This document shows positions 40,273 to 48,603 of a stretch of DNA of 48,642 nucleotides, in pieces. Made by a program: the position numbers and the translations under genes. Numbering within the stretch: the stretch's first letter is position 1; every line of letters begins with the position of its first letter. The notes under the pieces are model-generated. The model did no database searches. It saw only the letters and a list, made by a program, of their open reading frames with translations, and was not told the DNA's origin. This DNA comes from Bacteroidaceae bacterium (GTDB lineage Bacteria > Bacteroidota > Bacteroidia > Bacteroidales > Bacteroidaceae): assembly GCA_017619585.1 (NCBI GenBank), contig JAFZSA010000030.1, positions 1 to 48,642 on the forward strand, given 5' to 3'.

Positions 40273-40769
40273 TTCTTCTGTATTTTTGTTTTTGAATTTG
40301 CTTTCCTTTTCTTGATGCTGTTCTTGACCATGCAGCTGCGACACAGTCCGTGGAAGTACAGCACGGGTTGTGAGATGATAAAGTGCTTGCACTTCTGTTC
40401 GCTGAGCCAGTTTTCTATCTTACTACTTTCCAGCTTGCGTACCGATCCGCATTGTTCGCATACCAGACAAACCATAGGATGTGGTGTGACGCAGCATTCG
40501 TAGTGAGCGGCTCGTGAAAGGGTGTGCTTGATAACCAGCTTAGCCTCTTCTAACAGCTTTAGTGTATTAAAGAGTGTGACCCTGCTGACCTGGAACTTTG
40601 CTTTCTTTTCCATTTCCTCCTGCAACTCGTCTATGCTGAAGATGCCTTGGGTCTGACAAACGACACGCAGAATCTCGAATCTCTCGGGGGTTTTGCGTGT
40701 AATTTTGCCTTTCATGAACTCAGTGAGTCGCTGGGCAGCAAGGTTGTATAGTTCTGTATTCTCACTCAT
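40269..40769 (-). CDS. Fur/PerR-family transcriptional regulator
   Basis: A 166-residue metalloregulator. The N-terminal winged helix (about 10-85) has the recognition region FQVSRVTLFNTLKLLEEAKLV, quoted in part as SRVTLFNTLKLLEEA; the dimerisation domain has HYECCVTPHPMVCLVCEQCG and CRSC, two CxxC pairs forming the structural zinc site. Lack of a clear HHDH run and the weak metal-sensing set leave Fur, Zur and PerR all open. Basic tail KKRKANSKTKIQKK is unusual. ATG 40769 is set by the promoter cassette ending 9 nt upstream. It is the first gene of an operon with purA. Confidence 0.86.
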   Translation of the reverse strand: MSENTELYNLAAQRLTEFMKGKITRKTPERFEILRVVCQTQGIFSIDELQEEMEKKAKFQVSRVTLFNTLKLLEEAKLVIKHTLSRAAHYECCVTPHPMVCLVCEQCGSVRKLESSKIENWLSEQKCKHFIISQPVLYFHGLCRSCMVKNSIKKRKANSKTKIQKK

Positions 40770-40778
40770 TAGCGGGTA

Positions 40779-40810
40779 CAAAATTACGAATAAGTGAGCG
40801 GAATACAAAA
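40779..40810 (-). promoter_or_regulatory. Promoter cassette of the Fur-family gene-purA operon
   Basis: On the minus strand: -33 TTTTG, spacer with CGCTCACTTATTCG, -7 TAATTTTG (40779-40786). It differs from the distal mtaB copy at 12424-12455 only at one base of the -7 box. Confidence 0.78.
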
Positions 40811-41137
40811 TAAATCTTGTTTATTTTTATTCCCATGTTAGTTCTGCTTGCTCTATGTAGAGATGAAGATAAAAGGAATCGTCCGCAAATGTCTGTGTTT
40901 GAATTTAAAACAAAAACATAAATAACACTTTTTGAACGTTTTTGCACGTTGTGCTTCTGTTCTGTTATCATCATGAATTTGGTTGTAAGTAAACTTCCAC
41001 CATCTTCCTGCCAATAACAGAGGTTGTTTTTATGTAAGTTTTGCTTATAAATAAAAATATCAGCCTTGCAGCTTATAAGGGCTAGAAGCACTCCATACAG
41101 ACATGGGTGTTTTTACGGTTTTTTTCTAAACACAACC
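40811..41137. other. A/T-rich intergenic region, no gene seen
   Basis: About 330 bp between the Fur-family promoter and the end of the AlkD-like gene. A minus-strand frame at 40762-41091 runs through the promoter cassette and encodes no recognisable domain. A weak inverted repeat around AGCCTTGCAGC...AGGGCT (41061-41083) might end the AlkD operon. Confidence 0.5.
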
Positions 41138-41692
41138 TTATGCAAGTGGACTGATAAAAGAAGTTGCTGCCATGATGGCTTTGCGTAGGGGAAGGTCGGC
41201 AGTGGGGAGAAGGGATTGTGCCTGATCCTGAAGTTCTTTGGCGGAACGCTCCTGCAACTGAGCTCCTTGTTGTAGCAGTCGGGCTATGCAGAGGAAACCG
41301 CATAACTGACGCATGGGAGCGGGAGAGGCTATCCACTCGAAGGCAACGGTAGCGCACCAGGGTTCTTTGCAGAGAAGCTGCATGCTGAGGATTTGTGCCA
41401 CCTCCGCCGTGGGGATCTCATCCACCCAGATATCAGCCACTTCGGGCAGGAACTCCTCGGGTGGCATCAGTATGGCAGCCAGGAGCTTGCATTCTCGGAT
41501 GTTCTCGTTCCATAGTTGCTGAGCCAGTGCACGTGAGGGCTGAAACTCGGCTGCTATGCTTTGTAGACGTGGCAACTCAACACCAAACACCAGTTTGTAA
41601 GGCGCTCCGGCTTCGCGCATCTTGGCACTGAGGATACCGTTCATGGCGGCACGCAGTTCTTTCTTTATATCTTTGATTTCAGAATTTTCCAT
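41138..41692 (-). CDS. AlkD-like DNA alkylation repair protein (HEAT-repeat)
   Basis: A 184-residue all-helical protein related to AlkD/AlkC HEAT-repeat glycosylases. Supporting pieces are KLVFGVELPRLQSIAAEF near the N terminus, LWNENIRECKLLAAILM, and the repeated helical pattern towards the end. It is shorter than typical AlkD (about 230), and the catalytic Asp and Trp positions cannot be assigned by eye, so glycosylase activity is uncertain. ATG 41692 is favoured over 41713, giving MENSEIKDIKKEL; both overlap the DPP III gene end. Last gene of a three-gene minus-strand unit. Confidence 0.7.
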   Translation of the reverse strand: MENSEIKDIKKELRAAMNGILSAKMREAGAPYKLVFGVELPRLQSIAAEFQPSRALAQQLWNENIRECKLLAAILMPPEEFLPEVADIWVDEIPTAEVAQILSMQLLCKEPWCATVAFEWIASPAPMRQLCGFLCIARLLQQGAQLQERSAKELQDQAQSLLPTADLPLRKAIMAATSFISPLA

Positions 41693-43592
41693 ATCGTAGC
41701 ATTTGATGGTCATAGGCCTCTCCGTAACGAATCTCTACGTCCGTAACATTGCCGTTTGCATCATAGATGAGTTCGTATTGCGGGTTGATGAATCCCTTGT
41801 AGGGCGAGATGTTCAGTTTCTTGTATCGGTCTAAGACTTCGCGGTGCAGGTCTTTATCCACCTGAACACCAAATTCCTCAACTAACTGACGGGCTGCAGA
41901 CAAATCGCCCTCGCTCTTTATACGCTGAATCTCAGCCAATAGGGTGGCAAAGGCGGTACGCAGCATGGGGTAGGAGTGTACCTGTATGTAATGCTTGCCG
42001 TCTTTCTCTATGAGCTGGGCTGCCTGAGGGTAGTTCTTTAGTGTCCATCGGGCAATGAGGGCACGATTGCGCATGTGGGCTTCCTCTATCTGGTCGCCTT
42101 TCTCAATGCGTACCAACTGAGTGAGTACTCCGTTCATCAGGTAACTGTAATATTGTGCCTTGTAGGCCTCGGCATTGGGGGTAAGCCCCAACTGTACCAG
42201 TTTCTCGTCGGCCAGATAATAGAGACCGAAGAGGTCGGCACGTGCCTCCTCTATGGTGCTGCCGTATGCTTTCAATGCATCAGGATCAACACCAGGCAAC
42301 AACTGTCCGCTTCCGTGGCCAAGGCACTCATGGAGGTCGGTATGCAGGTCATCACAGATGCTGTCATATTTGTCTAACAGTTCAATGGTCTGTGCATCTA
42401 TGGCAAACTCCTGACGCAGTCCGCTACCTTTGGCAGCCTGTGCATAAGCATGGGTCAGATTGCCGATGGTAACACTCTTGCTGCCGTATTCGGCTCTTAC
42501 CCAGTTGCTGTTGGGCAGATTGATGCCTATGGCGCTGCTGGGATAGAGGTCGCCACCCAGGATGGCAGCGTTGATGACCTTGGCAGAAACGCCCTTGCAT
42601 TCCTTCTTGCGGAAGCGAGGGTCTATGGGTGAATGGTCCTCGAACCATTGTGCATTATCACTAAGGGCCTGGGAACGACGGGTGGCAACGGGGTCCACAA
42701 AGTTGACATATCCTTCCCAACTGGCTTTCAGGCCAAGCGGGTCGCCATAGACTTCTGTAAAACCGTTGGTAAAGTCCACCTGACTTTCTGTATCCTGCAC
42801 CCAAAGGATGGTGTATTCGTCGAATGTCTTCAGGTCGCCTGTCTGATAGAATTCAATCAGTTTCTCTATGACGGCCTGTTGTTTTGGGTTCTCTGCATAG
42901 GGCAGGGCATCTCTGAGGGCTGCAATGATACGGTCTATGATTGGCCCGTATAGTCCTCCGCTACGCCAGATATTCTCGTATAGTGTGCCGTCAGGCTTCT
43001 TCTCCAGACGACTGTTCATGCCGTACATAACGGGTCGCCGGGAATCGCCCTCAGCTTTCTGGCGGGCATAGAAATTCTCAGCCTCTGCCTGCGTGATGCC
43101 ATCCTGATAGTAATTGCTGGCTGATGTAAGCAGAAGGTCGGCTCCTTCTGCCTGATTTACACGCTTGCTCAGCACGGAAGGGTCAAAGACAATGGGAAGT
43201 AAATCCTTTACATCTAAACCTAACTGTCTGGCAGCATCTACAAAGAACTGCTCAGAGAAGCCCGGCGTGAACTTCTGGTATCCGTAATGATGGTGTATGC
43301 CGTTGCTGAACCATACACGCTTCAGGTACGTAGTGAATTGCTGGAAATCCTCTGTGTTGCGGTCGCCCTGATACTGGGCGTAGATAGTCTCCAATACCTG
43401 ACGTATATGCAAGTTGTGGGCACCGTTCTGGTCCCACAGTATGTCACGACCTAACAGTGCCGCCCTGCTTAGGTGGTAGATAAGGAGTTTCTGACGTAGA
43501 GTAAGTTCTTGGAATCCTGGAACCTGATAGCGAAGAAGTTGGATGTCGGCAAAGCGCTCAGACTGGAATGTGAAATCACTTTGTCCCTGCAT
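41679..43592 (-). CDS. Dipeptidyl-peptidase III (M49 family)
   Basis: A 637-residue zinc peptidase that removes dipeptides from N termini of short peptides. The Bacteroidetes form of the zinc motif, HECLGHGSG, is at 421-429, with two His and the catalytic Glu422; the third ligand is in STIEEARADLFGL. NLPNSNWVRAEYGSKSV and HSPIDPRFRKKE are other conserved blocks. No signal peptide is seen, so it should be cytoplasmic or exported by an unknown way. It begins 17 bp inside the end of the AraC-type regulator gene, which suggests coupled translation and possible control by that regulator. Confidence 0.92.
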   Translation of the reverse strand: MQGQSDFTFQSERFADIQLLRYQVPGFQELTLRQKLLIYHLSRAALLGRDILWDQNGAHNLHIRQVLETIYAQYQGDRNTEDFQQFTTYLKRVWFSNGIHHHYGYQKFTPGFSEQFFVDAARQLGLDVKDLLPIVFDPSVLSKRVNQAEGADLLLTSASNYYQDGITQAEAENFYARQKAEGDSRRPVMYGMNSRLEKKPDGTLYENIWRSGGLYGPIIDRIIAALRDALPYAENPKQQAVIEKLIEFYQTGDLKTFDEYTILWVQDTESQVDFTNGFTEVYGDPLGLKASWEGYVNFVDPVATRRSQALSDNAQWFEDHSPIDPRFRKKECKGVSAKVINAAILGGDLYPSSAIGINLPNSNWVRAEYGSKSVTIGNLTHAYAQAAKGSGLRQEFAIDAQTIELLDKYDSICDDLHTDLHECLGHGSGQLLPGVDPDALKAYGSTIEEARADLFGLYYLADEKLVQLGLTPNAEAYKAQYYSYLMNGVLTQLVRIEKGDQIEEAHMRNRALIARWTLKNYPQAAQLIEKDGKHYIQVHSYPMLRTAFATLLAEIQRIKSEGDLSAARQLVEEFGVQVDKDLHREVLDRYKKLNISPYKGFINPQYELIYDANGNVTDVEIRYGEAYDHQMLRYGKF

Positions 43593-44064
43593 CCTTATCC
43601 TCTTTCTTTTTGGTCTTCTTACTCTTCTTTAAATCCAGTTTCTCTTGCAGCATTTCCATGTTGCTGGTCCTGTACTCGCGTGGGGTGATGCCTAAGCGCT
43701 TGTAGAAGGCAACATAGAAACATTGTCTGTTCTGGAATCCTACGGCAAGGGCAATATCCTCGACGGTCATGTTCAGATACCTACGGTCCTTGAGCATGTA
43801 CATAGCTTCCTTGATGCGGAACTCATTTACCATCTGGGAGTAGTTGTCCTGATAGCGCAGGTTGACAATGGCACTGATGTATCTGACGTTAGTGTTCAAC
43901 TCCTCAGCCATTTTCTTGGCAGAGTAGTTGCAGTCGCGATACTTCTTTTCAACAATGAACTTTGCCATAATCTGCTGGTAAATTTCATCTACAGTCTCCA
44001 TCTTAAGCAAAGACCTGTAAAGAGGTGTCTTCTGCTTTTTCTCGGTTAAATTATACTTAGCCAT
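43576..44064 (-). CDS. AraC-type transcriptional regulator
   Basis: A 162-residue protein with an AraC-like pair of helix-turn-helices at about 45-135: YSAKKMAEELNTNVRYISAIVN and VEDIALAVGFQNRQCFYVAFYKRLGITPREYR (quoted: IALAVGFQNRQCFYVAFYKR). The C-terminal 30 residues are highly charged (KKSKKTKKKEDKD). No sensor domain is attached. The start at 44064 is set by the -7 box TATTTTTG at 44091-44098; a longer frame to 44154 includes that promoter and is rejected. First gene of a unit with DPP III and the AlkD-like gene, divergent from recQ. Confidence 0.84.
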   Translation of the reverse strand: MAKYNLTEKKQKTPLYRSLLKMETVDEIYQQIMAKFIVEKKYRDCNYSAKKMAEELNTNVRYISAIVNLRYQDNYSQMVNEFRIKEAMYMLKDRRYLNMTVEDIALAVGFQNRQCFYVAFYKRLGITPREYRTSNMEMLQEKLDLKKSKKTKKKEDKDAGTK

Positions 44065-44090
44065 TGTGCTTTTTTGTGGAATTTCCGTTG

Positions 44091-44149
44091 CAAAAATACA
44101 AATTTGTTTTATTAATAATGTAAATAATGCAAAAAAAATGATAAATTTG
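44091..44149. promoter_or_regulatory. Divergent promoters of the AraC-type gene and recQ
   Basis: Minus-strand -7 box TATTTTTG at 44091-44098 (AraC-type gene) and plus-strand TAAATTTG at 44142-44149 (recQ), 43 bp apart in A/T-rich DNA. A regulator binding between them could affect both genes. Confidence 0.6.
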
Positions 44150-44172
44150 TGCAATTTTTTTTACATCCTTGT

Positions 44173-46005
44173 ATGGAGAATGTGTTAAAACGATATTTCG
44201 GGTATGATAGTTTCCGTCCTTACCAGCGCGAAATTATAGAAAGTGTGATGCAGGGACATTCAACCCTGGTGCTGATGCCAACCGGTGGCGGCAAGAGTCT
44301 CTGTTACCAGTTGCCAGCCTTGATGATGGAGGGAACAGCCCTTGTGATTTCGCCTCTGATTTCATTGATGCGCGACCAGGTTCGCCAACTGCATTGTAAT
44401 GGTATTCAAGCCGTTGCGTTGAACAGTAGCGAGGATGATCAGGACCTGATGACCTTGCAGCGTCAGTGTCAGGATGGACACGTGAAGCTTATCTTCCTGT
44501 CTCCGGAACGTCTGATGGTGGAGATACCCCGTCTGCTCAGGTCTATACGTATCTCGTTGATTGCTGTGGATGAGGCTCATTGCATCTCGCAATGGGGGCA
44601 TGACTTCAGACCCGAATACAGTCAGTTGGGTGTCCTTAAGGAACTCTTCCCACAGGTTCCTATCATTGCCCTGACGGCAACGGCCGACAAGGTGACGCGC
44701 TTTGATATCCTGAATCAGCTTAACATACAGGATGCCAATGTGTTCATAGGCAGTTTTGACCGTCCCAACCTGAGCCTGGATGTAAGACGCGGACTGGATT
44801 CGTACGAGAAGCGTGTTGCCATCCTGCACTTCCTGTCCATGCACCAGAATGAACCTGGTATCATCTATTGCCTGAGCAAGAAGAATACGGAGTCTGTAGC
44901 AGCTTTCCTGCGTGCACATCATATAGAGGCCGCTGTCTATCATGCAGGTCTGTCGTTGCTGGAACGTAACAGGGCTCAGGAGGATTTCCTGAATGACAGG
45001 GTGCAGGTGGTTTGTGCTACCATTGCCTTTGGAATGGGCATCAACAAGGGGAATGTCCGTTTCGTAATTCATTACAATCTACCAAAAAGTATTGAGAATT
45101 ACTATCAGGAGATAGGTAGGGCAGGACGCGATGGTGCTCCGGCTGACACTTTGTTGTTCTATAATGCTGCTGATATTGTTCAGCTTACCAGGTTTGCCCA
45201 GATGAGCGGACAAAGCGAGATTAACATGGAGCGTCTGAACCGTATGTGCGAGTATGCCGAGGCCAGTGTGTGTCGTAGGCGAATCCTGCTGAATTACTTC
45301 GGACAGGAAACAGCGTCCGACTGCCATAACTGTGATGTCTGCCAGCATCCCCCTCAGTTGTTCGACGGTACCAAGTATGTTCAGATGGCGTTGAGTGCTA
45401 TAGTTCGTACCAATCAGATGATTTCTATGCGTACCTGTATTGACATTCTGTGCGGTATTCCTTCTGAAGAGGTGGGCAAACAACAATACTACAAGCTGAA
45501 AACCTATGGGGTAGGAAGTACTGTGCCTGTAAAGGACTGGAGGGATTATATGCTGCAGATGTTGCAGATGGGATATATAGAGGTGATGTACGACCAGCAC
45601 AACCACTTGCGCGTGACAGAACTGGGACGCCAGGTGCTATACGGAGAGCGTCAGGCTATGCTGGTAGTGATAAGACGTGAGGTGCAGCCACCTAAGGGCA
45701 AAAAGAAACAGACCCGACAGAAAGAAGTACTGCCAGGTCTGTGGAACTTTCCCAAGAATGAACCGGATGAGGACAAGGAGTTGTTTGAGGCATTACGACA
45801 ACTGCGTCTCAGGCTTGCCCAACAGAAAGGTGAACCCCCGTTTGTGATTATGTCAGACAAGGTGCTTCACCAACTGGCTATGTACAAGCCTACCACCATG
45901 CAGGCTTTTGGTAATATCAATGGGATAGGCGAGTTCAAGTGCATCACCTATGGTCCGCTGTTCCTGCCCGTAATCCGTCAGTTCTCCTCAGGTTCTGAAG
46001 ATTGA
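44173..46005 (+). CDS. recQ: ATP-dependent DNA helicase RecQ
   Basis: A 610-residue 3'-5' helicase for recombination and fork repair. Helicase motifs: FRPYQ (motif 0), LMPTGGGKSLCYQ (I), VISPLISLMRDQV (Ia), VDEAHCISQWGHDFRPEY (II and the aromatic loop), LTATAD (III), IIYCLSKKNTE (IV), and YQEIGRAGRDG (VI). A zinc domain with CRRRILLNYFG and CHNCDVC, a winged-helix RQC domain and a C-terminal HRDC domain (about 530-605) complete the usual architecture. ATG 44173 follows the promoter box and begins MENVLKRYFGYDSFRPYQ. The 3' end overlaps the convergent gene by 28 bp. Confidence 0.95.
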   Translation: MENVLKRYFGYDSFRPYQREIIESVMQGHSTLVLMPTGGGKSLCYQLPALMMEGTALVISPLISLMRDQVRQLHCNGIQAVALNSSEDDQDLMTLQRQCQDGHVKLIFLSPERLMVEIPRLLRSIRISLIAVDEAHCISQWGHDFRPEYSQLGVLKELFPQVPIIALTATADKVTRFDILNQLNIQDANVFIGSFDRPNLSLDVRRGLDSYEKRVAILHFLSMHQNEPGIIYCLSKKNTESVAAFLRAHHIEAAVYHAGLSLLERNRAQEDFLNDRVQVVCATIAFGMGINKGNVRFVIHYNLPKSIENYYQEIGRAGRDGAPADTLLFYNAADIVQLTRFAQMSGQSEINMERLNRMCEYAEASVCRRRILLNYFGQETASDCHNCDVCQHPPQLFDGTKYVQMALSAIVRTNQMISMRTCIDILCGIPSEEVGKQQYYKLKTYGVGSTVPVKDWRDYMLQMLQMGYIEVMYDQHNHLRVTELGRQVLYGERQAMLVVIRREVQPPKGKKKQTRQKEVLPGLWNFPKNEPDEDKELFEALRQLRLRLAQQKGEPPFVIMSDKVLHQLAMYKPTTMQAFGNINGIGEFKCITYGPLFLPVIRQFSSGSED

Positions 46006-48566
46006 TCCTCTGCCGAGTTGTTGGCAGAGTGTATGGCTTTCTCGTGATCTTCCAATGCAACGCTGTAGCGGGCTATCTGCATCATGATCTCGCGACGCTT
46101 GGATTCCAGATTCTCTTGTTGTGATGCAAGTGACTCTTGGAGTGCCTCGTTGTCGGCGTTGTGGTAGTTGCCGTCGGACTGCAGGGAAAGGAGCCTGCTG
46201 TTCAGGTCGTCAACGCGAGCCTGACAGAGTGCGGTGTCACGCTGAACTGTCTGGATGCGAGAACGGGTAGCCTCCCAGTCTTTCTCTTCGCTGAAGACTT
46301 CCTCCAACTCTGTATATTGGACAGGAGGATGGTGCATATTGAAGTTGCGTATCCACAGGTCCAGACGAGAGCGTTCCTGGCTCAGCTCGTTGCTCAGTTC
46401 CTTGCCAAACATCATATGGAACTCATTGCGTCCTCTCAGGTAGTCAATGTCATGAAGCATCTTCTGGGTTTTCTCCTGTTCGGCCTCTTCTGCCTGACGG
46501 GTTTCTGTCAGTTGCTGGTAAACTTGGTTGTATAGCTGCTTGGGGCCGTATTCTCCTGTAGTCTGATTAATGGTTTTGTTGTTCTCGTCAATCTGGTTCC
46601 TACGGTCGTCAGTACGGTTGCGAACCATTTCCTGATAGTATCTGAAGCTCTTCTGCTGAGCCTGTATGGCCTCGTGCTGGGTTTTCAGAATAGCCAGTTC
46701 CTGTTGTTCCTTTTGGATCTGTTGGTTTATGTTGTCCCAAGTGGTCTTCAGGGTTATGATACGCTCGCGCAGACTTTCATGATTATTGTCCCAGATGTCT
46801 TTCCAGTCTTTTATGGTGATGCATTCCTCCAGGTGGTGGTACACCTCGCTGTAGCGGATGCTCTCGTTGTCTATCATGGCTGTTACTCTCTCAACTTGTC
46901 CAACCATAACCTGACAGCCTGTGTTGACCTCGTTCAGACGGGTATTCAGGTCTTTCTTCTGCTGTTCAAGCGTTTGAAGCTTCTCGCTCAGTTTAGCAAT
47001 CTGCGACATGTGATAGTTGAAAGTGTCCAGTTCTTTCTGTGCTTCCTCGGCATCAGTACCGGTACTTTCTATCATGTGCCTTATCAGAGCCATCCTGGCA
47101 TTCAGGTTGGTACTGGGTGAACAGTCCTTGAATGAAGAGTCCAGTGAGGAGTAGATGCTCCATTCCTTAACATCATCGTTCTGACGCAGGCGTATGGCGT
47201 TGAGGGAACTCTCCTCTGAGAACTGACGACCTTTGCTTTCTGCCAGGTCCAGTCGCATCTCATCGAGCAGTTTTTGTTTGCCTCGCAGTTCTGCCGACAG
47301 CAACTCGTAGTCGGTCTTGAACTCGCCTATGAGCTTGCTTTGCTCCAGCATGGTATCGCTATGATAGGGATGGTGGGTAGCTCCACAGACAGAGCAACTG
47401 ACGCCTTCCTTCAGGTCGGCTCTCAGTTGAATGATGTTCTGACCTTTGCTCAGTAGGTATGTATGTTCTTTCTCGTGGCAGAGGCGCGACAGTTTGCCTA
47501 CCTCCAGTTCCATCTCCTTGATGTTGCGTTCTGTCTGGTCTATGTGAAGGCGCAGTTCGTTCAACGTTCTGGTCTTCTCTTCTATGCTGTTGTATCCTAC
47601 GGAAATCTGATGCCATAACGACTGGGCGGAAATCAGCATCTGCTTCAGGCTCTTGAGCTGCATGGCTCTTTCCTGCAACTTGTAGCTGTCTTGTCCCAGA
47701 ATATTGGACTTGTGCGTCTCACGCTCACCTTCCAGGGTTTCTATATCTGAGGTAACGTCCTGATATTTGCTGAATACCCTGCCCAGGAGTATGTTCTCCT
47801 CGTCCTGTTTCTGTAAGGTCTCTTTTTGTAGAGTCTTGGTTCTTTGTTGCTGCTCTTCTATATCCTGTAGATTGTCCAGGAGAAGAAGAATCTTCTCGGC
47901 ATGCAGAATTGTCTGCTCGTGAATCTCCATGCTTTGACGTTCTGCACTATGGTGCGACAGCTTCTCAGTAAGGAACTCAATGCCTTGTTCTACCTCGGCG
48001 ATGTTGCTTTCCAAGGTGCCGACTTGCAGATTGGCTTTCTCAAGCAGTTTGCTCAGGTTGTTTATCTCTTCCTCGCAAGCCTGGGAATAGCCCTGAAGCG
48101 TGAAGGCGTGGAAGATACTGTCCTGTAAGGCGTGGTTCTTCTCCTCGGCACTCTTACGCTGGCTCTTCATCTGAGTTTGTAGCTTCTCTTGTCCGTTCCA
48201 ACTCTGGTTCAGTTCGTCGCTCTCGCGTTTCAGGTTGCTCAGGCTGCGATTGTTCTGGTCGGTAAGTTTTTCCAGAATGGTTACTCGCTGGAAGGTTCCC
48301 TGTATGGCCTCGAACATTTCATAGCGTTCCAGTTGGCGTATCTCGTCAGCCATGGAGGCTTGCAGTTTGTTCAGTTCAAAGAGTCTGGCTTTCTCTTGTT
48401 TCAGGTCTATCTTCAGTTTGTTGTATCTTCGCAGGAACACCTGTTGCTTGCGCAGTTGTCCCAGGTTCTCCTCTATGTTGTTCAGCTTGGTTTCAGCCAG
48501 TCGCTTCATCTCTTTTGTTCGCTGAAGCTGTGTATCGTTGAGTATCTTTTTGCCAATAATATTCAT
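45978..48566 (-). CDS. SbcC/Rad50-like coiled-coil zinc-hook protein lacking ATPase heads
   Basis: An 862-residue protein, nearly all heptad-rich coiled coil. In the middle is a zinc hook, Cys391-Ser-Val-Cys394 within GVSCSVCGATHHPY, as in SbcC and Rad50. About 700-740 is a block LDLWIRNFNMHHPPVQYTEL, resembling the WI.FN..HPP region of long SbcC proteins, and the N terminus IIGKKILNDTQLQRTKEMKR looks like the segment that follows the N-terminal head in SbcC. There is no Walker A at the start and no ABC signature (LSGGE type) or Walker B at the end. A -7 box at 48588-48595, 22 bp before the ATG, shows it is expressed as it stands. Whether it partners a full SbcCD elsewhere is unknown. Alternative: any SMC-like scaffold. 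Confidence 0.72.
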   Translation of the reverse strand: MNIIGKKILNDTQLQRTKEMKRLAETKLNNIEENLGQLRKQQVFLRRYNKLKIDLKQEKARLFELNKLQASMADEIRQLERYEMFEAIQGTFQRVTILEKLTDQNNRSLSNLKRESDELNQSWNGQEKLQTQMKSQRKSAEEKNHALQDSIFHAFTLQGYSQACEEEINNLSKLLEKANLQVGTLESNIAEVEQGIEFLTEKLSHHSAERQSMEIHEQTILHAEKILLLLDNLQDIEEQQQRTKTLQKETLQKQDEENILLGRVFSKYQDVTSDIETLEGERETHKSNILGQDSYKLQERAMQLKSLKQMLISAQSLWHQISVGYNSIEEKTRTLNELRLHIDQTERNIKEMELEVGKLSRLCHEKEHTYLLSKGQNIIQLRADLKEGVSCSVCGATHHPYHSDTMLEQSKLIGEFKTDYELLSAELRGKQKLLDEMRLDLAESKGRQFSEESSLNAIRLRQNDDVKEWSIYSSLDSSFKDCSPSTNLNARMALIRHMIESTGTDAEEAQKELDTFNYHMSQIAKLSEKLQTLEQQKKDLNTRLNEVNTGCQVMVGQVERVTAMIDNESIRYSEVYHHLEECITIKDWKDIWDNNHESLRERIITLKTTWDNINQQIQKEQQELAILKTQHEAIQAQQKSFRYYQEMVRNRTDDRRNQIDENNKTINQTTGEYGPKQLYNQVYQQLTETRQAEEAEQEKTQKMLHDIDYLRGRNEFHMMFGKELSNELSQERSRLDLWIRNFNMHHPPVQYTELEEVFSEEKDWEATRSRIQTVQRDTALCQARVDDLNSRLLSLQSDGNYHNADNEALQESLASQQENLESKRREIMMQIARYSVALEDHEKAIHSANNSAEDQSSEPEEN

Positions 48567-48587
48567 TGCATTTCAGATTTTTCAGTG

Positions 48588-48595
48588 CAAAGGTA
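48588..48595 (-). promoter_or_regulatory. -7 box of the zinc-hook protein gene
   Basis: TACCTTTG on the minus strand, 21 nt upstream of the ATG at 48566, supporting that ATG as a true gene start. Confidence 0.65.
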
Positions 48596-48603
48596 GTCAT
48601 TAA

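Noticed and set aside
40762..41091. A 109-codon minus-strand frame upstream of the Fur-family gene
   Set aside because: Its end is a translation of the conserved promoter cassette, and the rest lacks any recognisable domain.
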